64,000 bases of DNA from Sternotherus odoratus. Taxonomy: Eukaryota > Chordata > Testudines > Kinosternidae. The notes under the pieces are model-generated. The model did no database searches. It was not told the origin of the DNA and was given only the letters and a program-made list of their open reading frames with translations. The stretch covers positions 7,455,001 to 7,519,000 of the forward strand of contig JAVMKO010000006.1 in the NCBI GenBank assembly GCA_032164245.1. Direction: 5' to 3'. Shown here piece by piece: positions 33,175 through 42,589 of this stretch (the first letter of the stretch is position 1; every line of letters begins with the position of its first letter). The position numbers were made by a program, and so were the translations under genes.

Positions 33175-33378
33175 GGACACCCCCTCTCTACAGTACCAGT
33201 ATTCTTAGGGGGAAAATCCCGGGAAGCAATGTTAGATACCGCTTCCGCCCGGTCACTAGTGAAGGAGGCATTGGTCAAGCCCCGTTGGATGGTCCGGAAG
33301 GCAAGGCTGGCTCTACGGTGCATCCATGGGGACACCCGGAAGTACCCAGTGGCCCGGGTGCCCCTGGAGATGGAGTGA
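33175..33378 (+). pseudogene. Aspartic-protease-like segment of pol
   Basis: It is in the same frame as gag and continues after the TAG at 33172-33174. It reads VPVFLGGKSREAMLDTASARSLVKEALV, which resembles the retroelement protease active-site region (usual L-D-T-G-A/S; here Gly reads Ala). A TGA at 33376-33378 ends it, and VLLGRDWRAP (33430-33460), a typical protease C-terminal block, follows in the same frame. Retropepsins process gag-pol precursors. The altered motif and stop suggest that it is inactive. Confidence 0.65.
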
Positions 33379-33975
33379 CGCTTCCAGTGGGAGCAGGTAG
33401 GGGTGGTACAGAGGTTGGCATGCCCAGTCCTCTTAGGGCGAGACTGGAGAGCGCCGACCATCGAACTCCAGAGCCAGGGAGTGGGGCCAGGGTGGGGACC
33501 CTGGAGGGCCCAGGCAAGGGATCGGGGGGGGGGGGCGAGGAGAGCCTCGAAACCCCTAAGGGAACACGAGCCCCCACCCCTAACTCAGGGGAAAGGAGGG
33601 GTGTACAATCAGAAACTCCTAGACAACAAGATAAAGCCAGGGGTGAATGCTGGCTGTGTGGGGCACACAAGCCCCCCGGGGAAGCTTGCCCCGAGTGTGA
33701 CCCTCCCAGGGCAGGAAGGAAAGGAAGACCGGGGAGACAGGCCACGGAGCCCGGAGGTGGGGCACCAGACAGGCCAGACACCGCCAAAGCAAGGGTGCAC
33801 CCTCTGCCTGGCCAAAGGGCATGGGGGAGGGAGCTGCCCTTATGGGGGATGTCGGCGAAGACCTGAAAGCCCTGAGGAGGGTCCGCAGGAGCCCGGACCA
33901 CAGGAGCCCCCGGGGAAGTCGGGGTTTGTCCGGCCCATAAGGCCTTGCGGCCTTGTGAAGGGAGGAGATGTGTGA
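33379..33975 (+). pseudogene. Pro/Gly-rich, Cys-containing tail, unrecognised
   Basis: The gag/protease frame stays open from 33379 to a TGA at the start of the 3' LTR (33973-33975). After VLLGRDWRAP it becomes Gly/Arg/Pro-rich and includes CTLCLAKGHGGGSCP (about 33799-33843), a Cys/His cluster that could bind zinc. In the +2-shifted frame CWLCGAHKPPGEACPEC is seen at about 33650-33700, so a frameshift, perhaps in the G run at 33524, may have split one Cys-rich region. RT, RNase H and integrase are absent. I do not recognise the tail. Confidence 0.4.
33957..33970 (+). promoter_or_regulatory. Polypurine tract
   Basis: GAAGGGAGGAGATG immediately precedes the 3' LTR, the usual place for plus-strand priming in LTR retroelements. 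Confidence 0.7.
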
Positions 33976-34230
33976 CTGGGCAGGGGTAAAAACCCCTAGA
34001 ATGCCCTGCCTTTTTAAGTTAAAACCCTGCTTACAGGCAGGAGGCTGAGGAGAAGGGCCTCCGGAAGGCACAGCTGAAAGCCCTAGTGAGGGCTAATGCA
34101 CAGAGCTCGGCTGGGCTGAAGGGCTACAGCTGCAGCGGGAGGCCCTGGCAGGGAGAGGAAGGCAGCAACGCTGTCTGCAGGCTGTGGGAAAGCAGCGGAG
34201 AGAACACAGGGCGGCCCGCACCCTGTGACA
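33971..34230 (+). mobile_element. 3' LTR of Ty3/Gypsy-type element
   Basis: It is 260 bp, begins TGTGACTGGG and ends CCCTGTGACA. Relative to the 5' LTR it lacks about 10 bp (GATCCTAGCC region) and has an 18-bp insertion CAACGCTGTCTGCAGGCT-like. No clear polyadenylation signal like that in the longer solo LTR at 26492 is seen in either copy. Confidence 0.88.
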
Positions 34231-34560
34231 GCAGGTTTGTCCACAAAAGTCAGCTTTGGTCGACAAAACAGCAGAGGAGTGCACACTGCACTGCGTCTCC
34301 CACCGATTTAACTCTCTTGTTATGCTGACCAAATAAAACCACCTCGATGAGAGGGGCAGCGCTTAGGATGACCAGACAGCAAGTGTGAAAAATCGGGACA
34401 GGGGTGGGGTGTGGGTAATAGAAGCCTATATAAGAAAAAGTCGGGACTGTCCCTATAAAATCGGGACATCCGGTCACACGACTGGAGCTTTGTGTGACAA
34501 AGTTAGATTGACGCAGTGATGGTGTAGACACTGCGCTTGCTTATGTCACCCTAATTGACC
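34231..34560. mobile_element. Right part of the DNA transposon-like host repeat
   Basis: It resumes with CAGGTTTGTCCACAAAAGTC and contains TTTGGTCGACAAAACAGCAG and, past a nested MITE, AGATTGACGCAGTGATGGTG and TAGACACTGCGC. It is followed by the Myb/SANT-like relic, which may belong to the same element. Confidence 0.5.
34364..34477. mobile_element. Small MITE nested in host repeat
   Basis: The ends TAGGATGACCAGAC and CATCCGGTCAC are approximate inverted repeats. The interior has two AATCGGGACA boxes (34391 and 34459 regions) and TATATAAGAAAAAGTC. It interrupts the surrounding repeat between GGCAGCGCT and CGACTGGAGC. Confidence 0.65.
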
Positions 34561-34739
34561 TCTAGAGGTGCCATAATGCCCATCATGACCAATCTCGTCA
34601 ACAGTGTGAACTCCGCTGCCCTGGAGGTCCACAGGCATGTGCCCCTCCCATTTAATGGCCTGGGAAATTTCGAAATTCCTCTTCCTGTTTGCTCGGCAGG
34701 GACGGTTCACACAGCCTCTTCCCAGCTGACCATGCTGAC

Positions 34740-35098
34740 TTTCTGCAGGAGACGTTCTCCTGCGTGGAGTATACCAGAGCCCTCGAATCTGCTGAGTCAA
34801 GGGGGAGATGTGCAGCCAGAGCTCCAAGTGTAAGAACTTTGATACCTACGGGCTGATTGCTAGTGACCTCCAGGAGAAGGGGCGCAGAAAGGGACACAAA
34901 GAGTGCCATGCAAAGATCAAGGAGCTCAGGCTGGCGTACCAGACGGCAAGGGAGGCCAAGCATCGCTCTGGTGTGGCGCCAAAGACATGTTGCTTCTACA
35001 AGGAGCTGCACGCCATCCTCAGCGGTGACCCTCCCTTGACCACCAACAGCTCCATGGATACTTCGGGGGGACTGGAGGCAGCGGCCAGTGGAGAATGA
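34740..35098 (+). pseudogene. Myb/SANT-like (trihelix) DNA-binding domain relic
   Basis: A plus frame at 34742-34833 begins RRRSPAWSIPEP (W of the first helix). After a frameshift 34808-35098 reads FDTYGLIASDLQEKGRRKG, ECHAKIKELRLAYQTAREA, HRSGVAPKTCCFYKELHAIL and a Ser/Thr-rich end. The QC-x-x-KIKELR and FYxELxAIL blocks are typical of the Myb/SANT-like domain proteins repeated many times in turtle genomes, some fused to SCAN-type exons. A pyrimidine-rich CTGACTTTCTGCAG acceptor-like site precedes the domain at 34749. The frameshift indicates a pseudogene. Transposon origin is likely but not proven. Confidence 0.7.
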
Positions 35099-35099
35099 A

Positions 35100-35172
35100 T
35101 TTTGTTATGCGCACCAATATGGAGATGATGTGTCATACACCACCTTCATAGTGGTGCACATAACATTCATGT
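35100..35172. repeat. Hairpin repeat TGTTATGCGCACC
   Basis: TGTTATGCGCACCAATATGG at about 35104 pairs with the later TTCATAGTGGTGCACATAACA, with only a few mismatches, giving a stem-loop of about 60 bp. Confidence 0.65.
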
Positions 35173-35330
35173 GGCGGGGTGGGGCTCAGGGGTTTGGAGT
35201 GGGGGGGGTCAGGGCTGGGACAGAGGGTTGGGTGCAGGAATGTGGGGGCTCCGGCTTGGGGTGCGGGCTCTGGGGTGGGGCTGGGGATGAGGGGTTTGGA
35301 GTGCAGGCCACCCCAGGGCTATGGCAGGGA
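35173..35330. repeat. G-rich minisatellite-like stretch
   Basis: GGGGTTTGGAGTG/GGGCTCTGGGGTGGGG/GGGGATGAGGGGTTTGGAGTGCAGG blocks recur in a loose array of about 25 bp spacing. Open frames across it are compositional. Confidence 0.6.
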
Positions 35331-35479
35331 GAGCGGACTCCCCCCAGCTCTCTCTCTCCACCACAGCAACTATGGGGCTGGGACAGCAGGATAGGCACCC
35401 CCCTTGTCCCAGGGGAGGAGAAGAGCATCACCCAGCCCGTGCTGTCCTATCTCTGCTCTGAAGCAGTAGCTTGGACATT

Positions 35480-36592
35480 TCTTGTTCTAGCAAGTGGCAA
35501 ACAGCTCCGTGGAAAGTGTCCTCCATCGTGTGTATAAGTTATGGAGTACTGACAGGTGTATCTCCCACTCGCGATCGTGTGAGAATTTGTGACTGCGAGT
35601 GTCTGCGATCAAGTTCTGCGTGCCTGGGAGGTAAGTCACAGACAAAGTGACATTGCGAGAGATGCACCAGTTCCACAGTCTCATCGTCTCCACGCACAGG
35701 GAGAGCAACCAACTCCTCTTTGTTAGCTGAAGTAGTCCATGTAGGCGATGTTGTCTGTTAGGATCTTTGTGTGTGATCCTGCAATCAGCGGGAAGAAATG
35801 GGAGCAGGTATTCCTGACCACTCTCAACTCAAGGAGCTTGACGTGGAGTGATATCTCCATAGGAGACCATTTGCCTTGCGTTGTGAGGCTGTTTAGATGT
35901 GCGCCGCACCCTATGAGTGACGTGTCGGTCGTAAGGAGTGACAATGGCAATGTCTGCAAGGAGGGAACCCTTTTGCACACATTAGCCCGGTCCTTCCACC
36001 AGTCCAAGGTGTTTTTGATCCTGGGGCGTAGTGACAGGGGTTGGTCCAATTTATCCCTGTTTCGTCTGTAAACCGAACTGAACCATAGTTGGAGGCATCA
36101 TATGTGGTGTCTGGTGTGCAGTACCACTGCCACACCTGTTGCCATATGTCCCAAGAATTGGAAGCAGAGTCTGGCTGGTATCTATGGACTGCACTGAATG
36201 GCGTCTATGCGCAAAACAAGGGGTAGGAACTGATGTTGAGGTAGGAGGACTTTGGACTCTAGGGTTCCTAGGTCGGCCCCCTATGAATTCCAGGCATTGC
36301 ACTGGAGTGAGATGACTTCTGGGTGTTGATCTGTAAACCCAGTTTTGTGAACAATATTGTCAATAGCTTGGTGAGCCTCCCGGAGAGACAGGGCTCTGAA
36401 GAGACAATTGTCCAGGTTTGGGTAAATCATTATCTCTCGTGGGCATAAATGAGCAGCTACCAGTGAGAGAACTTTGGAAAACACTCTCGGGGCCGATGAG
36501 AGCCCAAAGGGGAGGACTTGCCTCGTAGATGTTGAGGTACTGGTTCTATAGCTTCTAACGGGAGGAGGCGAGCTATTTCCTGTCCTAGTAAA
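35480..36592 (-). pseudogene. DIRS element RT and RNase H relic
   Basis: Minus-strand frames show, from high to low coordinates: QEIARLLPLEAIEPVPQHLRG (about 36520-36590), RECFPKFSHW; MIYPNLDNCLFRALSLREAH (about 36380-36440), where the usual RT core YLDD reads NLDN; then at 35723-36049 the RNase H region DWWKDRANVC, LLTTDTSLIGCGAHL, LELRVV and ILTDNIAYMDYF; then RLWNWCISRNVTLSVTYLPG and QNLIADTRS (35590-35690). This order is that of DIRS-type pol. Stops, frameshifts and the altered YLDD core make it inactive. The recombinase is missing, cut off at the G-rich stretch. Confidence 0.75.
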
Positions 36593-36604
36593 CTCTCGTG
36601 GGAA

Positions 36605-36825
36605 TCAGAGAGGTAGCCGTGTTTGTCTGGAATAGCAGAGGTAACAAAGTCCTGTGGCACCTTAAAGACTAACTATAAAGTTTTGAAGCATAAGCTTTCG
36701 TGGGCTAATACCCACTTCGTCGGACACTTCCACTGCTTGCATCCGACGAAGTGGGTATTAGCCCACGAAAGCTTATGCTTCAAAACTTTATAGTTAGTCT
36801 TTAAGGTGCCACAGGACTTTGTTAC
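36605..36825 (-). mobile_element. Penelope 3'-end copy with 84-bp perfect inverted arms
   Basis: The 221-bp insert is flanked by CTCTCGTGGGAA at 36593-36604 and 36826-36837 (12-bp TSD). It starts TCAGAGAGGTAGCC. The arms 36641-36724 and 36742-36825 are exact reverse complements over 84 bp around a 17-base loop. The arm contains GTCCTGTGGCACCTTAAAG and GGGCTAATACCCACTTCG. It interrupts the DIRS pol relic between the frame segments reading RDPSHE (36835-36860 region) and SLLGQEIARLL. Confidence 0.92.
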
Positions 36826-36837
36826 CTCTCGTGGGAA

Positions 36838-36900
36838 GGGTCCCTGAAGAGGGAAGGGAAGGGTGTTATGGAGCAGGTAGGGAGGTGAAATGGATGGAGT
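36838..36900 (-). pseudogene. DIRS pol relic, continuation beyond the Penelope insertion
   Basis: The minus frame reads FPLQGPF/FRDPSHE-type sequence directly continuous with the RT start once the insertion is ignored. The extent beyond 36900 is unclear. A minus frame at 37373-37603 (SVQGCCFPADSRYCTYPALA) could be older gag sequence but I cannot confirm it. Confidence 0.5.
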
Positions 36901-38645
36901 ACCCGGATCAGACAATCTCTAAGACCCATAGTTCCAATGTTATGGGTTCTCAAGCACTATGGAATGCTACCAATTGGGGGGCCAAATGGGTATTCAACCA
37001 TGGCTAGTCTAGGACCCCATGGGGAAAAGGCTGAGATGGCTGGGGCAGTGGTCTTAGAAAATAGAGACATATGGCAGAGGAGGGGATGGGGGGAGCAAAG
37101 AAGGAAAACATTGGGGTGGGGACAGAATTGAGAGGTGGGAGCAGTTAACCCCTGACCACAAGGATAGAGTATTTTACTCGTTATCTCATTCATTAGGCAC
37201 AGTGTCTCCAGAAGGACTCCACTCACTGCTGCACATAAATCTAGCAAGACCAGGCATTGCCTTTTCTATGGCAATCTGGCTGTCAAGGAGGCTATTATAA
37301 GGTTTCCTGTCCTCCAACCAGGATCTGAAAAGTTAAAGTGGTGAGCTCAGGCCAGCATTATTATTGGGCTTTTCAATATTCAAATACACAGCTTTCTTCA
37401 AGCAGCTCCCCAGGGAAGCCGTGCACAATTGCCGGAATGGATTGTTCTGTCCACAGCTGGACCGGCAGCAATTTCGCCAAAGCTGGATATGTGCAATATC
37501 TTGAGTCTGCTGGAAAACAACAGCCTTGGACAGAGGGTTGCCATACAATGTCTCTCAGCCGCCTTCCATGCCTGGGACTGTCACCGTGCTCAAGGGAGTG
37601 CAATGATTGCTCCTTTCATGTGTCCCTTGGGTGCGCGCCTCCAAAGAGGAAGCAGAGAGGAGATGAGGTCATGGCCGATAGGGCCAACGACAAGGAGGGA
37701 GTGGTGTGAGCCTTCCTAAAGGAAAAAGCCCCTGCGTCATCTCCGCACCAGAGAGAGCAGGGAAGGATACACACATGCTCCACGTGGGCTGTAAAACTCC
37801 ACGCTTGAGGGCAGAAGTCAGCCATAGGAGTTATGAAGAAATGTCACCTGTGGACAGTCAATCCACAACTTGCCCAGGATGGGGATTCTAGCCCCTTCTT
37901 CTGTAACATCTGATGCTGGCCAATGTTGAAGACCGGACACTGCACGAGATGGAGCTCCGGTCTGATAGGGCCACCTCTATGCTCCTAAAACAACCCTGGC
38001 AAGGATGAACAAACCATTCCATTTGTAATCTGAACGTACACAGAGTGCGCTCTGGTCCCCTGGAGTGGAGAGGGCCACTCATAGGAACCTGAGTCTACTG
38101 GCTATGAGCTAACATAGGGAGGTCTCGCGGCTCAGGCAGTAGAGACTCATGGTTTTAAATGCTGGATTGAATCCGGCTACGGCTGACTATCCAGGAGCAC
38201 TGTGTTACACATCCACAGCTACCATTAGCAATGCTTTGTATATACAGAAATACACCCTACTCTCAAGCTCTACTCTGAATTTAAAGGAACAGGAACAGAA
38301 CGAGGATCCAAAACCCAGCCACCTTAAACGCTCCTGCCTGTGGTTAAATCATGTTATTTTTTCTTTGGGAGAACTTAGTAACATCAGAAAAGTTGGATGG
38401 CCCTGCACTGGCTGAGGTATTAAAGTGGCATTTTGTATATCTTGGCATTGTGTGACTTTCCAAGACATCATTTTCACACTTCACAAATCATACTTTATAG
38501 GCACTCTCCTATCATAAAAGGAAGGCAAGACAAACACACAATTACAAGTTGCACGTAAGTAGCCAGGTAAGCTGCATCCCAGGTCCCCAATGAACAGCAA
38601 TATTTAGTGTATAAGCCATAAAGCATTTATGGAGTTATGACAGGA
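36901..38645. other. No gene recognised
   Basis: Open frames on both strands at 37.3-37.7 kb show no known domain. The region may contain diverged DIRS gag. CGCGGCTCAGGCAGTAGAGACTC at about 38127-38149 looks tRNA-like but is too short to call a SINE. Confidence 0.35.
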
Positions 38646-38649
38646 ATAT

Positions 38650-38725
38650 TTTTAACAGGGCCTGATCCGACTACCTTTGAAGTCACCAGGAGTCTTTCCA
38701 TTGACATCAGAGGGATCTGGATCTG
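38650..38725. repeat. Short hairpin-family relic (TTTGAAGTCACC type)
   Basis: GGGCCTGATCCGACTACCTTTG ... GTCTTTCCATTGACATCAGAGGGATCTGGATC is an imperfect palindrome like those at 6776-6842 and 62818-62875. Confidence 0.4.
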
Positions 38726-38729
38726 TCTT

Positions 38730-39920
38730 CAAGTGAGTTATACTCATGAGAACAATATTTTGCTTTAACATCTTAACTTTCTGCCATTGATGTATGAAAA
38801 CAGCCTGTCACTCGACCATACATCCTCCATGTAATGACACTCAGTGTGTTTGTATTATTTAAAAATGAGGCTTGGTAACAGCCCCAGTCATTTAGGAAAT
38901 GTAATATTTTCTTAAGTACGCCTGCTAGCGAAAATTAGCAAAATGTTCCTTGAGCTGTAACTAAAACATAAGTGCACAGCTGCTGTAGAGGAGTACAAGG
39001 TCTTCCAATGTAAACTCTACTGATATCATCACCATCAGAAGGTCATAAAACTGATTGATTATAAATACAGTTCTCATTTGTTTAGAGCTTACATTTTTGG
39101 GTCTTGGGTAATTAGCACATTAGCAATCTCTCAAAGTGAGTGCTTACAGGTGCTGCTCAAAGATAGCCCAAGTCGAAAAACTGCACAAGAAGAAAATAGC
39201 CCTGACTTTAGTTAAACAATCTATGGATGGGTACATAAACATTTTTGGAAAAATGACGTTTGCGTAAGTGTTTTGCTACTTGATCACACCTACCCAGCAG
39301 TCATGGATGGAAAAGGGCATTAAAATGGCTTGTTAATTTCCTTTAATGTAAGGTAGCACCGGAAAAATTTAAGACATGTCAGAAATGTGAGGGAGATGTC
39401 CTCTTTGTGAAGCCTGCAGCCGCTCAAGTCTTTTAAGATTCCTTCCCCTCCACACAAGCCAACAAAGGAAGATAAAGATCACCCTGCTTGTGGTAACTGG
39501 TACTTAGTTCCTTTTAGTTACACTTAAAATAAACTCTCTTTTACTTCAGTAAAGATTTTAGCCTTCAGACACGGTACTTGTGAGAGCTGTAAGCCCTCAG
39601 TCAGTCTAGGTCTGAAGTTCACCACTATAGAGTGTGCACAGGGCATTTACATTTAAAGTCACGTTTGATTTGTACAGCTGGACACATCAGGTTCACGCCT
39701 ATTTTCTAATTCACCAATTAAACCACTTTTGAAAGTCGTTTTTGTGTTTTGCCCCCAGTGAGAGCTCCATAGTGAGTGTGCATGGAAATGGTAACTCTTT
39801 AAGAACCTACACCATTTTGATGACAACCACACCTCCTGGGCCCAATGGACATAGCTATACTGGAGGCAAGAGAGCTACATGCACTTACCTACTCCAGAAG
39901 AGGAGACTCCCAAAAGCTAA
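38730..39920. other. No gene recognised
   Basis: AT-rich unique sequence with no frame or repeat I can support. Confidence 0.4.
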
Positions 39921-39924
39921 TAAG

Positions 39925-40276
39925 AGGACCTAAGAACAACTCTCAAATATGTTAAGGGTTGTTATGAAGAGGACGGAGATCAATCGTTCTTCAGGTCCAC
40001 TAAAGGCAGGACAAGAAGTAACGGGCTTAATTGGCAACAAGAGAGATTTAAGTTGGAGAGTAGGAAAATCTTTCTAACTGTAGGGTAGTTAACTTCTGGA
40101 ATAGGCTTCCAAGGGAGGTGGTGGAATCCCCATCACTGGAGGGTCTTAAGAACAGGTTGGATAAACACCAGTCCGGGACTGTCTAGGTTTACTTCATCCT
40201 GCCTTGGTACTGGGGACTAGACCCGATGACCTATCGAGGTTCCTTCCAGCCCACACTGCTATAATTCTATGTGACT
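39925..40276 (+). mobile_element. CR1 LINE 3' end
   Basis: Typical tail phrases occur in order: GGACAAGAAGTAACGGGC, TTAAGTTGGAGAGTAGG, CTTCCAAGGGAGGTGGTGG, GGACTAGACCCGATGACC and a final TAATTCTATGTGACTC. It is 5'-truncated and entirely within the ORF2 end and 3' UTR. Confidence 0.9.
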
Positions 40277-40689
40277 CTAAGTTATTAGAACCAAACATTT
40301 ACAAATATTTGACTCCTGAGATGGTTTAAAGCCTTTTTGCCCAGTTTCTAAACCTTTTCCACCTCGTTCAAAGATTCATCAGAAAGGTCTCCTAAACTTA
40401 GAACAGGATTACTGACAAGATTCATGGACTCTAACTCTTCAAGCAAGTTATGTGCTGGCATTTACACAGATTTTACAGATTATTTTTAATACTTTAAAAA
40501 CATTTTTACTGGCATTGCTTGTTGCAGTAATAATTTAGAAATCCCAGACCATCCATGAAACCCGAATGGCAAACAAACATCAGACTAAGTAATTGGTAAA
40601 TCTTGTCCTTCTGCAAATATCTGGTCACTGGATAAGAGAAATCACCCTAGATTTCTTTTGGGGGAAGTTATGTAATACTGCCTGTATTA

Positions 40690-40797
40690 TTAAGACTGTA
40701 AGCTCTTTTGGACATGAGTTGTCTCACTGTGTATTTGTAGCTTTCTCAATCCAGGTAGGGGCCTCTGACCATTACTGTAATAACAATAATAAATAAC
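40690..40797 (+). mobile_element. SINE-like 3' tail
   Basis: AAGACTGTAAGCTCTTTTGG ... TAGGGGCCTCTGACC ... AATAACAATAATAAATA parallels the tail of the SINE at 46527-46800. Confidence 0.55.
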
Positions 40798-40799
40798 CC

Positions 40800-41710
40800 T
40801 AATAAGACTTAGATATGATGCTTATTTAATTTTTATTTCCAAGTGTAACATGAGGAACCAGAGCAAGAACTCAGGCAGAGTTAACAGAGACTTGCCCCAA
40901 ACCAAGGAACATTGTGAATAATTCGAACAGAAGAGCAAATTCTCCTGACGAATAATGCAGATCAATTGGCAGGGCCAGCTGGTGACTTTTCATGCACTGA
41001 CGCCATCGCACACAACAGTCCCCAACCAGAAAGGCCAGAAGGGTACGTTTTCAAAGCGTCACGATGCAATTTTAGATGCTTGACTCCCAGTGAAGTCAGA
41101 GGCGTGTTTCATTTCGTTTAAAGGATTCCCCTTAAATATTTGCTTCAGCTGGCACAAGCTTTTACATCCATCAAGATTAACATCAACTAAGCCCTGAGTT
41201 TGGTTTGCTTCAAGGTTGGTTTGAGTTCAATGAGGCACAATATTTAATCCTAACATTTATTTTAAAAGCAAAAATGATTTTAAAAAACAGTTCAAGTTGA
41301 GGATACCGCAGGAGCAATGCCAGCGGCCAGAATGAATTTCAGGTTCCCAGGTGCTCCTATTCTAAGGAGTCATGCCTCCTCCTAGAAGTGCCTGGGGGGG
41401 GGGGGTTCAAAACTGGGAAGATATGCTAGATTTTCAAACATCTGAAGTTGCTGTTGGGGGTAGGGAGAGGTTACTCAAGGCAATTTCACTTCTAAGCCTG
41501 TAAATGCAGTAAGAGGGGAAACTCCGTGTGGTTTGGTTACATCTAGGACTAGGAGAATCAGGAGGTAAGAAATAAAAACTTTGTCTGATCCACACAAAAC
41601 CAGACGATATCTACAGTTGACCCCAAACCTCTTTCTGAATGTTCTGAAATGTTCAATTAGCCACCCCCCTCTCCCAAATTATTTTTTCACTTTCACATGC
41701 TTCTACACTT
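40800..41710. other. No gene recognised; G run near 41395
   Basis: Unique sequence. A G run of about 12 bases lies at 41394-41405. Confidence 0.4.
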
Positions 41711-41712
41711 CT

Positions 41713-41803
41713 GGGGCCAGATCCTCACACAGTGTAAACTGGCATCATTGCACTGAAGGCAATGGAGTTATGTTGGTTTACATCAGCTGAGGATCTGTCC
41801 TCA
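41713..41803. repeat. Ancient hairpin repeat, CCAGATCCT type, clearest copy
   Basis: GGGGCCAGATCCTCACACAG TGTAAACTGG ... CAATGGAGTTATG ... TTTACATCAGCTGAGGATCTG forms the best-preserved palindrome of this family in the window. Confidence 0.6.
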
Positions 41804-42254
41804 GTCATCTAGACATTTTGCCTGAATCTGGAGAAGAGACGGATAAATTATTTGTTGCAAAAAAAATTATCCGGTGAAATTTGCTGGTTTTTATTGTTCA
41901 AGAATCAACCTCAATCCAGGAGAATATATTTGTTACACAAGTACATGCCGTGCCATTTGGGTGGACAGTGGATTGTTCATAAACTGCTAACTTCAACTAT
42001 TCAGTCTTCATGGGTTACAAACGGCCACCTGAGTCACATGGAACTGATTCCATTCTTGGAGGGAATGAGCAAAACCATTTAAAATGGGGAAATAAAGTAT
42101 GATGAAGTGTAAATCCTGCTGTTCCTTTATAGATCTGAATATTCAAACAAGGAACAACCATTCCCCGAACGTTCATGCAAGTACAAATCCATTCAGGCCC
42201 ACATTCAGATACAGCAAATGATAAAGGAATGAACAGGGTTCATCTGGCAGCCAT

Positions 42255-42580
42255 TGGGAATCATAAATGTTAAGGCCGCAAGAAAACATTATGATCATTC
42301 AGTCTAACCTTTGTCACAATACAGGCCATAGGATTTCATCCAATGATTCCTGAATCTAAAGCAACTTGTGGCTGCATTGGAACCTCTCTCTTAGAAAGGT
42401 CTCCAACCTTGATTTACAGACTTTGAATCCACCACATCTCATGGGAAGTTGCGCCAATGGTTAATTATCCCCACTGTTAAAGTTTGCACCAATTTTCCAG
42501 TTTGAATTTGTCTGGCTTCAACTTCTAGCCATTGGATCATATTATGCCCTTATCTGTTAGGCTAAAAACCACTGTTGTAT
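42255..42580 (-). mobile_element. CR1-L3-like LINE fragment
   Basis: GGATTTCATCCAATGATTCC, GACTTTGAATCCACCACATC, CCAATGGTTAATTATCCCC and CCAGTTTGAATTTGTCTGGC, TTCAACTTCTAGCCATTGG are the complement of a conserved CR1-L3-type 3' region. No frame remains. Confidence 0.7.
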
Positions 42581-42589
42581 GAGATGTCT

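Noticed and set aside
31991..34230. Endogenous gammaretrovirus, suggested by the tRNA-Pro primer site
   Set aside because: The SCAN-like gag and overall organisation point to a Gmr1-like Ty3/Gypsy element, and no envelope gene is present.
36641..36825. Long hairpin considered as a microRNA or structured RNA gene
   Set aside because: The arms are PLE tail sequence and the whole is bounded by a target duplication, so insertion explains it. A small-RNA role cannot be argued from sequence.
37338..37719. Overlapping frames at 37.3-37.7 kb as possible DIRS gag
   Set aside because: No block could be matched with confidence to the gag of the 26-27 kb relic.
38127..38175. tRNA gene candidate (GGCTCAGGCAGTAGAGACTC...)
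   Set aside because: An A-box-like string is present, but no cloverleaf or proper B box could be drawn. It is at best a SINE scrap.
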